Source of the DNA: Spirochaetota bacterium
GTDB taxonomy: Bacteria; Spirochaetota; UBA4802; UBA5550
Length of the DNA stretch: 64,000 nucleotides
Direction of reading: 5' to 3'
NCBI GenBank assembly: GCA_025457915.1
Contig: JALOTL010000013.1
Location: 1 to 64,000 of the forward strand
The notes below the pieces were generated by a model. That model was not told the DNA's origin and did not search any database. It saw only the letters and a list, made by a program, of their open reading frames with translations. Shown one piece after another: positions 25,786 through 36,644 of the stretch. A program made the position numbers and the translations under genes. Position 1 is the first letter of the stretch; each line of letters starts with the position of its first letter.

Positions 25786-25818
25786 GGGCACCTTTATAAA
25801 TCAGATTTTTCATTATAA
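25786..25818. repeat. Degenerate palindromic repeat, copy E
   Basis: GGGCACCTTTATAAATCAGATTTTTCATT resembles the left arm and centre of the repeat family (compare 26053-26082). The right GTTCCC arm is lost. Confidence 0.4.
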
Positions 25819-25858
25819 AACCGCTGAAAAAATCCAGTTTATCCATTGAAAGTACCCA

Positions 25859-25895
25859 CAAGGGAACATCCCGATTTGATTATTAGAGGTTCTTT
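25859..25895. repeat. Palindromic interspersed repeat, copy B
   Basis: Its reverse complement reads AAAGAACCTCTAATAATC followed by AAATCGGGATGTTCCCTTG. This matches copy A (13204-13244) at nearly every position. Confidence 0.65.
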
Positions 25896-25923
25896 ATTTA
25901 ATAAACATGCTTTATTCAAATTT

Positions 25924-26006
25924 GTCAAGTAAATAGTTCCTGACGGCTTTAACGGCCCGGGTCGTCACGCAAGACGGGATCCTGGGCTTTCAAATATTTA
26001 CTTGAC
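25924..26006. repeat. 83-base element with 12-base inverted ends
   Basis: GTCAAGTAAATA (25924-25935) is the exact inverse of TATTTACTTGAC (25995-26006). The interior is GC-rich (GGCCCGGGTCGTCACG), unlike the AT-rich surroundings. Possible non-autonomous mobile element or regulatory stem. No target-site duplication was seen. Confidence 0.5.
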
Positions 26007-26052
26007 GCGCCATGGTATTTCAATTTCATTAAAAAAACATGAAATTTTCTAT

Positions 26053-26090
26053 AAGGGAACCTCTATAAATAATATTTTTGATGTTCCCCT
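26053..26090. repeat. Palindromic interspersed repeat, copy C
   Basis: AAGGGAACCTCTATAAAT ... TTTTTGATGTTCCCCT, the same outer arms and GATG motif as copy A, in the same orientation. Confidence 0.6.
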
Positions 26091-26189
26091 GTGGCCGCTC
26101 CTCTACATCCATGTAGTCGCGGCATTAGTGCTTCCGTGCACGTCAGGCATAATATCTGATAAAATCAGGAGTTATGATTTATAATACCA

Positions 26190-26218
26190 GGGGAGATCCT
26201 GATTTTTTAGAGGTACCC
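26190..26218. repeat. Palindromic interspersed repeat, copy D (shortened)
   Basis: The reverse complement reads GGGTACCTCTAAAAAATC then AGGATCTCCCC, a diverged short member with both arms recognisable. Confidence 0.45.
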
Positions 26219-26385
26219 GTAATATAGTTTTCAGAACCGAATCCACCGGCAAATTCCAGGGGTCTGCGTCTTGTTAAACGCGGACCCGTCTGACAAACCC
26301 GGGAGTCCCGGCACAGGACAGCAGCAGATCAATGCCGGTTATTTATTTCGCGGATCAAAAAACATTCTGATTTCAAGAGGAAAAT

Positions 26386-29031
<2,646 letters not shown>

Positions 29032-29032
29032 G

Positions 29033-29971
29033 CTACCTGCAGCAATCACTTCCGTCGATGCCGCACATCCTGTCCCTCTCCACCTGTATGGTCGTATGGG
29101 TGATCGAGTATTCACGATCGAGCATCGAGTTTATTTCCCTGATGATGCCGTCCGTATCCCCCACCCCTCCGCTAAGGCAGATGTGGCATGATAAAAATAC
29201 CTCGTTTGAATTGATCGACCAGATATGGAGCCCGTGAATGCTTTCGACGCCCCCGGTTGAAAGGATGCTGCTGTATACATCCCTGCTGTCGATTTCGCTC
29301 GGTGTCGCCTGCAGGAATATGCGCACCGTCTCCCTGATGACGCCGCTGGCGCCCCAGAAAATCATGAAAACGATGAACAGGCTTATTGCAAGGTCGACGA
29401 CAAGGAGCCCGGTAAAATAAAGGATCACTCCCGCGGCTATGACCGCGATGGAAGAAAAAGCGTCATACAGGAGGTGGAGAAAAGCGGCCCTGATATTGAG
29501 GTTTTTATCCCGTCCCCTTGAAAGGAAAAAAATCGAAAGCAAGTTGCCCGCCAGACCGATAGCCGCGACCGGGATCATGACCCTGATGTCTATTGGAACC
29601 GGATCGATGTACCTTTTAACGGACTCGTAGACTATATAGATGCCTATAAAAACGAGGGTCACGCCGTTTATCAGCGCGACCAGCACCTCCATCCTTTTAA
29701 GTCCGAATGAAAACCTCTCGTCGGGATTCCTGCGGGAGGCCCTTTCCCCTGCGTACCCGAGGATCAGGGCCATGACGTCGGAGAGGTTGTGCCCGGCGTC
29801 GGAGACAAGGGCAAGGCTGCCGGAAAGGATGCCGCCTATGTATTCTGCCGCGGTGATGACGGCGTTGAACAGCACCACGAGCAGGAGTGTTCCGCTGCCG
29901 GAAAGTCCCGAGCCTCCTTCATGATCATGACCGTGTCCGACGTGTGAATTTTTTTTATTGTGCCCGCTCAT
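29033..29971 (-). CDS. Cation diffusion facilitator (CDF) metal exporter
   Basis: A 312-residue CzcD/ZitB-type exporter of zinc, cobalt, cadmium or related divalent ions in exchange for protons. A His-rich N-terminus (HVGHGHDHEGG, 10-20) precedes six membrane helices. The metal-site motif SDAGHNLSDV (helix II) and the HLLYDAFSS segment (helix V) supply the Asp/His ligands. The cytoplasmic C-terminal domain has HGLHIWSI. The exact metal cannot be told. Convergent with valS with a one-base gap and no terminator seen. Confidence 0.92.
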   Translation of the reverse strand: MSGHNKKNSHVGHGHDHEGGSGLSGSGTLLLVVLFNAVITAAEYIGGILSGSLALVSDAGHNLSDVMALILGYAGERASRRNPDERFSFGLKRMEVLVALINGVTLVFIGIYIVYESVKRYIDPVPIDIRVMIPVAAIGLAGNLLSIFFLSRGRDKNLNIRAAFLHLLYDAFSSIAVIAAGVILYFTGLLVVDLAISLFIVFMIFWGASGVIRETVRIFLQATPSEIDSRDVYSSILSTGGVESIHGLHIWSINSNEVFLSCHICLSGGVGDTDGIIREINSMLDREYSITHTTIQVERDRMCGIDGSDCCR

Positions 29972-30174
29972 TGATAATTTTTCCGAACATCCAATATTTT
30001 ATTTGCAATATAGCCGTCTTACAAATAAAATACAAACAATTTTCAAAAAGGCATTCATATTCCGATAACCGGCTCCTTAAACATGCACAGACCTGTAATT
30101 AAATCGCGCCCGTCCGCCGATCAACCGCCTTTTTTTTGCGGCCGCAATGAAATATTATCAAAATCCGGCCGAAA

Positions 30175-31356
30175 ATGCTAAAAAAAATTTTATTAGCGTG
30201 CCTTTTATTCGTCATGCCGGCGGCGGCCCATTCTGAAAAAAAACTGGCCGTCGTGGACAGCAAATTCGACCGGGTTGAAATTGTTTTGCGAAACATGGAG
30301 CTGGAATTCGACCTCATCAGGCAGAAGGACCTGGAGGACCCGGTCACCTTCACCAGGTACAGGGCGGTTTACTTTCCGTGCGGCATCGACGAGCCGATTG
30401 AGCAGAAACTGAGCGTACTGGCGCAGAGGGCCAGCATCAAGTCCGTGGCGCTCAAGCCCGATTATTACGAACCGGACAGAAAAAAAATTTCTTCAAACAT
30501 CAAGCAATTCATAGAGGATGGAGGGTCGGCCTATTTTTCCGACTATTCGTACGAATACCTGCAGGAGGCTTTCGACATTTTCAGGTTCTTCGACGACTTC
30601 CCATACATGGGAATGACCGGAAGGATAGAGGCCCGAGTCATGGGCGACATGCCGAGATTCAGCCTGAAATCCAAAATGGCGTTTTACTTCACGCACCCGG
30701 GATGGATAGCGGTCAAATCCGCCGGGGACTCCGAAATCCTTTCCGAGGGCGAGTTCGACACGCCCAGGGGCCGCAAAAAGGGCCCGATCAGCGTGATAAT
30801 AAAAAGGGGCAGAGGCGAGGCCATTTACACGAGCTACCACAGCACGGTCTACAGCGAATTCAGAAGGTTCAACATCTGCAGGATCGCCGGGCGGTTCCTC
30901 ATCACCAGGGCGGAAAACCTGGCGAAAAAATGGGGGCAGGACATTACCGCGAGGATCGCCGATTCAATAACGGAGGGGGAAACCCACAGGATCCACTACC
31001 TCCCGGTCAGGAAGGGCAACAACAGCATATACCTCGTCTCCGAAAACTATCCCCACCAGATCGACGTCTTCGACGCAAGGATGTCCCTTATAGAATCAAG
31101 GGACGAGCGGAAAAAAAGCAGTCTGCTGGATTTCAGTTCCGATGACGATTACTGCTACGTGAAGATATATCCGTCCTCATCTAAAAGGTTCGGAATGTAC
31201 GCGATTGTATCCGCGTCGGGAAGCAGGTTGTTCCCCTATCTGTACAGGATCATTTTCGGAATCGGCGCCGCGGTAATAACAGGCGGGATTGTATGGTTTA
31301 TCATTTTTTCCCCAGGCAGGAGGAAATACCGGGGAAGGTTCCATCTCAAGAAATGA
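30175..31356 (+). CDS. Exported, C-terminally anchored protein of unknown function
   Basis: A 393-residue protein with a signal peptide (1-20) and one transmembrane helix near 360-382 followed by a short basic tail, so the bulk should face the periplasm. The first half (residues 23-240) alternates strands and helices. It has YRAVYFPCGIDEP and IKQFIEDGGSAYFSDYSYEYL, a pattern like the glutamine-amidotransferase-like/ThuA-type fold that often binds in glycan or envelope complexes; the catalytic triad is not evident. The C-terminal part is beta-rich. No named family is recognised. Divergent from the CDF gene. Confidence 0.65.
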   Translation: MLKKILLACLLFVMPAAAHSEKKLAVVDSKFDRVEIVLRNMELEFDLIRQKDLEDPVTFTRYRAVYFPCGIDEPIEQKLSVLAQRASIKSVALKPDYYEPDRKKISSNIKQFIEDGGSAYFSDYSYEYLQEAFDIFRFFDDFPYMGMTGRIEARVMGDMPRFSLKSKMAFYFTHPGWIAVKSAGDSEILSEGEFDTPRGRKKGPISVIIKRGRGEAIYTSYHSTVYSEFRRFNICRIAGRFLITRAENLAKKWGQDITARIADSITEGETHRIHYLPVRKGNNSIYLVSENYPHQIDVFDARMSLIESRDERKKSSLLDFSSDDDYCYVKIYPSSSKRFGMYAIVSASGSRLFPYLYRIIFGIGAAVITGGIVWFIIFSPGRRKYRGRFHLKK

Positions 31357-31908
31357 TCATTTCCTGATTTTCCTGGCCATCTCGACGAACTGGTGGTAAA
31401 ACTCCTGGAACTCGTCGTCCCTGCGGATCTCCCTGAGGTTGGGCTCCCTGCCGTTCAATATATCCTGGACATGCCTGCCGAGAACATAAATGGGCCCTGC
31501 GATCCTGTGGGTCAGCCTGATCAGGTAAAAATAAAGGGCCAGGCTTATTATTATGCAAAGCACCGTGGCCGCGGCAAGAAGCTTCCTGTTCCTTGCGGTT
31601 ATATCCTGGAGGACGGAAAGCCTTATGTCAATGGAGGCGGCGGCCGCATCATGCTCGAGCATCCTTTTCCTGAAGTCGTCACCGCCCTGCCTTCCGGCGA
31701 TAACGGAAAGATCGCCGACTATGGCCTTTTCCCTCTCCATGGAATAATTGATGTCGGCGACGATGGTCTTTATTCTATTGTTGCCGTCTCCGATGACCAC
31801 TCCCATCATGACAATGATGGCCAGGAACGAGATTACGGTGGCCCCGAGAATGCCGAACGTCGTTTTAAGCTGAAAAGCCCTGTTGATGATGCGTTTTTTT
31901 CTTGTCAT
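31357..31908 (-). CDS. HAMP-domain membrane protein without output domain
   Basis: From ATG 31908 the product is 183 residues (GTG 31917 would add three). A transmembrane helix at about 15-38 is followed by a roughly 70-residue periplasmic helical region and a second helix (about 110-132). The HAMP-like segment RIAGPIYVLGRHVQDILNG...LREIRRDDEFQEFYHQF (about 137-180) comes last. The protein stops there, with no kinase, cyclase or chemotaxis domain. Such bare HAMP receptors may act through partner proteins. It is preceded by a good promoter on the minus strand. Convergent with the 30175-31356 gene, with stops abutting. Confidence 0.75.
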   Translation of the reverse strand: MTRKKRIINRAFQLKTTFGILGATVISFLAIIVMMGVVIGDGNNRIKTIVADINYSMEREKAIVGDLSVIAGRQGGDDFRKRMLEHDAAAASIDIRLSVLQDITARNRKLLAAATVLCIIISLALYFYLIRLTHRIAGPIYVLGRHVQDILNGREPNLREIRRDDEFQEFYHQFVEMARKIRK

Positions 31909-31936
31909 GACGGCCACCGCCCTTTTTTTATCCGTA

Positions 31937-31966
31937 ATACTACAGCCAGTTTCAAGCCGGTGTCAA
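31937..31966 (-). promoter_or_regulatory. Promoter of the HAMP protein gene
   Basis: Minus strand TTGACA (31961-31966), an 18-base spacer and TAGTAT (31937-31942), ending 28 bases before ATG 31908. Confidence 0.55.
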
Positions 31967-32036
31967 TTATTAAAAAGTAGTTGCATTCACGGCTGAAAGC
32001 GTGATTTTTGAGCCAGATCAAAACGGAGAATCGTGA

Positions 32037-32798
32037 ATGGGACGGGTTATTTCTGTGTCAAACCAGAAGGGAGGGGTGGGAAAAACGACCACCACTGTGA
32101 ACGTGTCCGCGCTCCTCGCAGAAAAAGGGAAACGGGTGCTCATCATCGACATCGACCCGCAGGCAAACGCGGGATTCGGCCTCGGGATAAACGCCGAGGA
32201 ACTGGACACCACGATCTACGAGGTACTGATAGGCCACATGCCGATACGGGAAGCGATCTTCAAATCGGGAATAGAAGGCCTTTACCTGGTTCCTTCAAAC
32301 ATACACCTGTCCGGCGCCCAGATAGATCTCCTGGACCTGCCCGAAAAGGAATTCATACTCAAAAAAGCGATAGCGGACATCAGGGGCGATTTCGATTATA
32401 TATTCATCGATTGCCCGCCCTCCCTGGGGCTCCTGACGCTCAACAGCCTTGCCGCTGCGGATTCGGTAATGATTCCCCTGCAATGCGAATACTATGCCCT
32501 CGAGGGCCTGAGCCAGCTGCTGCGCATAATAGCCATGGTCCAGGAAAACCTGAACAGGAACCTCAGGATCGAGGGGGTCGTGCTCACCATGTACGATTCA
32601 AGGACGAACCTCGCCCAGCAGGTCGTATCCGACGTGCGCGATTACTTCAAGGACAGGGTGTTCAACACCATAATCCCCCGCAACGTCAGGCTGTCCGAGG
32701 CGCCTTCCTTCGGCAAGCCAATCAATCTTTACGACAGGGGCAGCGCCGGAAGCCATACGTATGAAAAACTGGCACAAGAGGTAATTCAAAATGACTAA
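32037..32798 (+). CDS. parA: Chromosome partitioning ATPase ParA (Soj)
   Basis: A 253-residue Walker-type ATPase that moves replicated origins together with ParB. The deviant Walker A KGGVGKTTTTVNVSALL (11-27), IDIDPQANAG (near 39-48) and DYIFIDCPPSLGLLTLNSL (about 120-138) are intact. It has no N-terminal helix-turn-helix, which marks the chromosomal Soj type. It overlaps parB by 8 bases. No parS palindrome is present in the window. Its position could mark proximity to the replication origin, but no origin was found here. Confidence 0.96.
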   Translation: MGRVISVSNQKGGVGKTTTTVNVSALLAEKGKRVLIIDIDPQANAGFGLGINAEELDTTIYEVLIGHMPIREAIFKSGIEGLYLVPSNIHLSGAQIDLLDLPEKEFILKKAIADIRGDFDYIFIDCPPSLGLLTLNSLAAADSVMIPLQCEYYALEGLSQLLRIIAMVQENLNRNLRIEGVVLTMYDSRTNLAQQVVSDVRDYFKDRVFNTIIPRNVRLSEAPSFGKPINLYDRGSAGSHTYEKLAQEVIQND

Positions 32799-33651
32799 AA
32801 AGGTCCTGGGAAAGGGTCTGGGTGCGATAATCACCGCGTCGCCGACGCCGGTGCAGGATTTCGAAAAGGGCGTATCCGAAGACGCGGGCAGGATAGTCGA
32901 GATTGAAGCCGAGAGCATACTGCCGAACCCGGACCAGCCGAGAACGCACTTCGATCCCCACGGCATCGAGGGCCTCGCGGAATCGATCAGGGCCGCCGGT
33001 CTGATACAGCCGATAATCGTCAGGAAGGCGGGCAGCGCCTATACCGTGGTCGCCGGAGAAAGGAGGCTCAGGGCTACGAAGCTCGCGGGACTGAAAAAAA
33101 TCAGGGCGATCGTCATAGAGGCCGACGAGGTGCAGAACCTAACGCTCGCGCTGATTGAAAACATACAGAGATCCGACCTGGATCCCATAGAGGAAGCGGA
33201 GGCCTACAGGGTGCTGATCAGCCGTTTCAGCCTCAAGCAGCAGGACATCGCCTCCAGGGTGGGGAAGGAAAGGGCGACCATAACTAATTCGCTGCGTCTT
33301 CTCAACCTCCCGGAACCGATCAAGAGGTCGCTTTCCTCGGGAGAGATAAGCGTGGGCCACGCAAAGGTGCTGCTGTCAGTAGAGGAGGACAGGCAGATGG
33401 ACCTCTACAGGGCGGCAAAGGACAGGGGGCTTTCGGTCAGGGCCCTCGAGGCGCTGATATCCGAGACGAAAAAGTCGCCGAAAAAAGACAGGAAAAAGAA
33501 CAAGGATGCCCACATAAGAAAAATGGAGGAAAAGCTCATATCGAAACTGGGGACAAAGGTTGAGATAAAACACTCGGGCGGCAAGGGAAGGATCGAAATC
33601 AGCTACTACTCGCTTGACGACTTCGAGAGGATCATCGATCTGATCAAATGA
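32791..33651 (+). CDS. parB: Chromosome partitioning protein ParB (Spo0J)
   Basis: A 286-residue CTP-dependent DNA clamp that binds parS. The start KKVLGKGLGAII is the ParA-interacting tail. The ParB/Srx domain has NPDQPR and VAGERRLRATKLAGL (about 86-101). It continues with LIENIQRSDLDPIEEAEAY (near 116-134) and a helix-turn-helix with RVGKERATITNSLRLL (about 151-166). The basic linker KKSPKKDRKKNKD precedes the dimerisation domain. Translationally coupled to parA by an 8-base overlap. Confidence 0.96.
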   Translation: MTKKVLGKGLGAIITASPTPVQDFEKGVSEDAGRIVEIEAESILPNPDQPRTHFDPHGIEGLAESIRAAGLIQPIIVRKAGSAYTVVAGERRLRATKLAGLKKIRAIVIEADEVQNLTLALIENIQRSDLDPIEEAEAYRVLISRFSLKQQDIASRVGKERATITNSLRLLNLPEPIKRSLSSGEISVGHAKVLLSVEEDRQMDLYRAAKDRGLSVRALEALISETKKSPKKDRKKNKDAHIRKMEEKLISKLGTKVEIKHSGGKGRIEISYYSLDDFERIIDLIK

Positions 33652-33835
33652 CCGTGCGGTCAAAGGCATTGACCGCCTTCATTAAGCAAGCCTTCATAAG
33701 CATAACAAATTGAAAATTCATCCCGTGTTATCCATATAAAAATCATTAAGAGAATAATTGATTGTATTAATAAAGCATTAATATCAGGCGTTTAACAGGG
33801 ACATCATCAACAATCCGAAGTCAGGGGACCGGCAT

Positions 33836-34135
33836 ATGAAAAAGGCAAAAATCATCGCTTTTCTTTCAGTTTTATTAATGACGCAGGCGCTGCTGCTCAA
33901 CGCTGAAAAAACGGATCATGCAGAAAAAAAAGCCATAGAGAAGGAATCCGCCAGGGAATGGACCGGGATGCGCGCCAGCATGGAAAACGAGCTCAAGTCC
34001 TACATATCGAAATATGAAAAATTATCGGGCGAATACAACCGGACGGTAAAAGGAAACGGCGGCATTAAGATCAGGGAAATCGCCCAGGTCCAGAAGGCGA
34101 AAAGAACTTTGAAGTTCCTTGAAGAAAACAGATAG
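33836..34135 (+). CDS. Small secreted coiled-coil-like protein, 99 aa
   Basis: Signal peptide at residues 1-23 (cleavage near LNA-E), then about 75 mostly charged residues with high Lys and Glu content and a heptad-like pattern (ESAREWTGMRASMENELKSYISKYEKL). No cysteines and no family recognised. A GGGGACCGGC stretch precedes the ATG. It sits alone after parB, separated by 184 bases of AT-rich DNA. Confidence 0.6.
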   Translation: MKKAKIIAFLSVLLMTQALLLNAEKTDHAEKKAIEKESAREWTGMRASMENELKSYISKYEKLSGEYNRTVKGNGGIKIREIAQVQKAKRTLKFLEENR

Positions 34136-34160
34136 GACGCGCGGCTGAGCAAAAAAGCCT

Positions 34161-34664
34161 TCAGATCCTCTCCCCCTCCTCGTTCAGCTTGATCATTTCG
34201 ATCCTGTCGGCGGAGACATCGAGGACGGCAATGGAAAATTCATCCGGCCCGTAGAGCGAACCCGGGTTTATGACCCTGGCGTTGTTCGATATGTAGTTCT
34301 CGAAAAAATGCGTATGTCCCTTGATGATATAATCATACCTGCCTGAAGCAACGGCCTCGCGGAACATGGGTACGTTGTTTCCGTGGAACACCATGAACTT
34401 CTTGCCCTCGACATCGAAGGTGCAGTATGTCTCGATTTTAGCGAAACCGAGCCTCGCCGCTTCTTCATTGAGGTCCTCGACGTCCAGGTCGCCGTTGCCG
34501 AGCACGAACCTGCAGTCAAAACCCTCGAAAAGCCCGAGTATCTTCGGGGAGGTGATGTCGCCGGCATGGATGACCATCCCGACGCCCGCCTCGCGGAACA
34601 GGTCTACGGCCCTGCGGGTCAGGTCGATGTTGTTATGCGTGTCGGATGTTATCCCGATTTTCAT
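34161..34664 (-). CDS. YfcE/MJ0936-type metallophosphoesterase
   Basis: A 167-residue two-metal phosphodiesterase of the calcineurin-like fold, with the full motif set: DTH (8-10), GD (Asp36), GNGD (56-59), the mid-protein FHGN, GHTH (about 116-119) and NPGSLYGP. The in-vivo substrate is unknown in this small family. The ATG at 34664 lies 11 bases from the metG stop, so the two are probably cotranscribed on the minus strand. Confidence 0.92.
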   Translation of the reverse strand: MKIGITSDTHNNIDLTRRAVDLFREAGVGMVIHAGDITSPKILGLFEGFDCRFVLGNGDLDVEDLNEEAARLGFAKIETYCTFDVEGKKFMVFHGNNVPMFREAVASGRYDYIIKGHTHFFENYISNNARVINPGSLYGPDEFSIAVLDVSADRIEMIKLNEEGERI

Positions 34665-34675
34665 CGCTTTCCGGA

Positions 34676-36598
34676 TCAGCTCAGCCTTGCTCCGGTTGGA
34701 ACGCTTTCATGGACCTCTATCAGAACCGGCCTGTCGCCCCTGTCCTTCTTCGCCGCGAGGAGCATGCCGAAGGATTTTTTCTTGAATATGACCGCCGGCT
34801 TCAGGTTCGCCACGAGCAGTATTTTCTTCCCCGGAAGGCTTTCAGGATCGTAAGCCTGGGCTATGCCGGCGATTATGGTCCTCTCGTCGAGGCCCGAATC
34901 CACCTGCAGCTCGAGAAGCTTGTCCGAGCCCTCGATCCTTTCGGCCTTCAATATCTTCGCGACCCTGATGTCGATCTTCGCAAAATCCTGGATGTCCACC
35001 AGACCTTCTTCCATGGTTTTCTCCTTTTTTGCCCCGTCATTCTTTCCCTCTTCTTCCGCGGCGGCAGCCTTCTCCAGCCTCGGAAAAAGTATTCCCACTT
35101 CCTTGATCCTGTATCCCTCCTCGAGCTGTTCCATGGACAGAATGGATTCAAGATCAAACTCCGCCGCGGACCGCCGCATCGCGGACATCAGCACGGCGGA
35201 CGAGTTTACGAGCATCGGCGAAAGCAGGAACGCGACGGAATATATGGACTCCAGCAGGTTCCTCATGACGGACGACAGCGCGGCAGTCCTGCCTTCCTTC
35301 GACAGCTGCCACGGCTTGTACTGGTCGATATACTTGTTGAGGTGCCTTACGAATTCCCACATCCTTTCGATCCCCAGGCTCGTCTGGAAGGCCGACGCGA
35401 AGGATATGTACCCTTCCGCGGACGACCTGAGCCTTTTCCGGATTTCATCCCTGTCCGCCGGTTCGCCGGGCTCGAAGGCCGGCACCTTTCCGTCGAAAAA
35501 TTTGTTCAGCATGTTCAGGGTCCTGTTCACCAGGTTGCCCAGGTCGTTCGCAAGGTCGTAATTGATCCTGTCGACTATTACATCCTCGCTGAACCTGGCA
35601 TCGTTTCCGAAGGTCATTTCCCTTAGAAAAAAATACCTGATCTGGTCGCCCCCGTACCTGGAAACCAGGTCCAGCGGCCTGACGACGTTCCCGAGGCTCT
35701 TGGACATTTTGGCTTCATCCATATTCCAGTAGCCGTGGACGTTAAGGTTGCCGTAGAGAGGGAGTCCCGCGGACTTGAGCATGGTGGGCCAGAATATTCC
35801 ATGGGGCTTGACGATGTCCTTGGCTATGATATGCTGGGCCGAGGACCAGTATTTTTTATACTTTTCGCCGTCCGGATAGCCCAGGGCGCTGACATAATTT
35901 ATCAGGGCGTCGAACCAGACATACGTCACGAAATTTTCGTCGAAGGGCAGGGTTATGCCCCAGGACAGCCTGGTCTTCGGCCTCGATATGCAGAGATCCT
36001 CGAGCGCTTCCCCCCTGAGCATTGAAAGCACTTCATTCCGGTACCTCTCCGGCCTGATGAAATCCGGGTTGGCCGTTATATGGTCTGTGAGCCAGCCCTG
36101 GTATTTGCTCATTTTGAAAAAATAATTCTTCTCCTCGATGTAATCGAGCTTCCTGTCGTGGTCCGGGCACTTGCCGTCAACCATCTCCTTCTCGGTGAAG
36201 AACCTTTCACACCCGACGCAGTAGTATCCGCCGTAGCTTCCGAAGTAGATGTCGCCCGAATCGTAGACCTTCTGAAGAATTTCACGGACAACTTGCTCGT
36301 GCCGCTGTTCGCTCGTCCTGATAAAGTCGTTGAAGTCGAGCCCCATGTCTTCCCAGGTCTTTTTGAAGATGCCGCTGATCCTGTCGGCATATTCCTGCGG
36401 CGTGGTTCCGTGGTCCCTCGCTGCGATGTTGATCTTGTCGCCGTGTTCGTCCGTCCCGGTGAGAAAATAGGAGTCATAGCCCAGCATGCGGTGCAGCCTG
36501 CACATGAAATCGGCGAGAATCGTAGTATACGCATGCCCGATATGCGGCTCGGCATTGACGTAGTATATCGGGGTAGTAACGTAGAACACCTTGTCCAT
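34676..36598 (-). CDS. metG: Methionyl-tRNA synthetase
   Basis: Class I synthetase of 640 residues. PHIGH (18-22) and KMSKSLGN (about 295-302) are the catalytic motifs. A short zinc knuckle CVGCERFF...KCPDH (about 127-148) matches the single-knuckle form. The C-terminal 100 residues (DIRVAKILKAERIEGSDKLLELQVDSG) are a fused Trbp111-like tRNA-binding and dimerisation domain, separated by a Glu/Lys-rich linker (about 515-530). It belongs to a run with PSP1, holB, YaaR and bactofilin genes that resembles the yaaR-holB-yaaT-metS neighbourhood of other bacteria. Confidence 0.97.
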   Translation of the reverse strand: MDKVFYVTTPIYYVNAEPHIGHAYTTILADFMCRLHRMLGYDSYFLTGTDEHGDKINIAARDHGTTPQEYADRISGIFKKTWEDMGLDFNDFIRTSEQRHEQVVREILQKVYDSGDIYFGSYGGYYCVGCERFFTEKEMVDGKCPDHDRKLDYIEEKNYFFKMSKYQGWLTDHITANPDFIRPERYRNEVLSMLRGEALEDLCISRPKTRLSWGITLPFDENFVTYVWFDALINYVSALGYPDGEKYKKYWSSAQHIIAKDIVKPHGIFWPTMLKSAGLPLYGNLNVHGYWNMDEAKMSKSLGNVVRPLDLVSRYGGDQIRYFFLREMTFGNDARFSEDVIVDRINYDLANDLGNLVNRTLNMLNKFFDGKVPAFEPGEPADRDEIRKRLRSSAEGYISFASAFQTSLGIERMWEFVRHLNKYIDQYKPWQLSKEGRTAALSSVMRNLLESIYSVAFLLSPMLVNSSAVLMSAMRRSAAEFDLESILSMEQLEEGYRIKEVGILFPRLEKAAAAEEEGKNDGAKKEKTMEEGLVDIQDFAKIDIRVAKILKAERIEGSDKLLELQVDSGLDERTIIAGIAQAYDPESLPGKKILLVANLKPAVIFKKKSFGMLLAAKKDRGDRPVLIEVHESVPTGARLS

Positions 36599-36644
36599 TG
36601 ATCACCTCTGGAATAATTGATGCGCCGACGGACCGGACCCGGAA

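Larger units (their letters stand above)
25566..26385. other. Repeat-filled gap between gtrA and valS
   Basis: About 820 bases with no convincing gene. It holds four members of the GGGAACCTC...GATGTTCCC palindromic family and an 83-base element bounded by 12-base inverted repeats (25924-26006). ORFs of 60-62 residues cross the region but lack ribosome sites and consist of repeat sequence. The valS upstream region (about 26220-26385) has a GAGGAAAAT site only. Confidence 0.7.

Noticed and set aside
32033-32764. 243-residue plus-strand ORF overlapping parA in another frame
   Set aside because: Basic shadow frame of parA, which has intact ATPase motifs.
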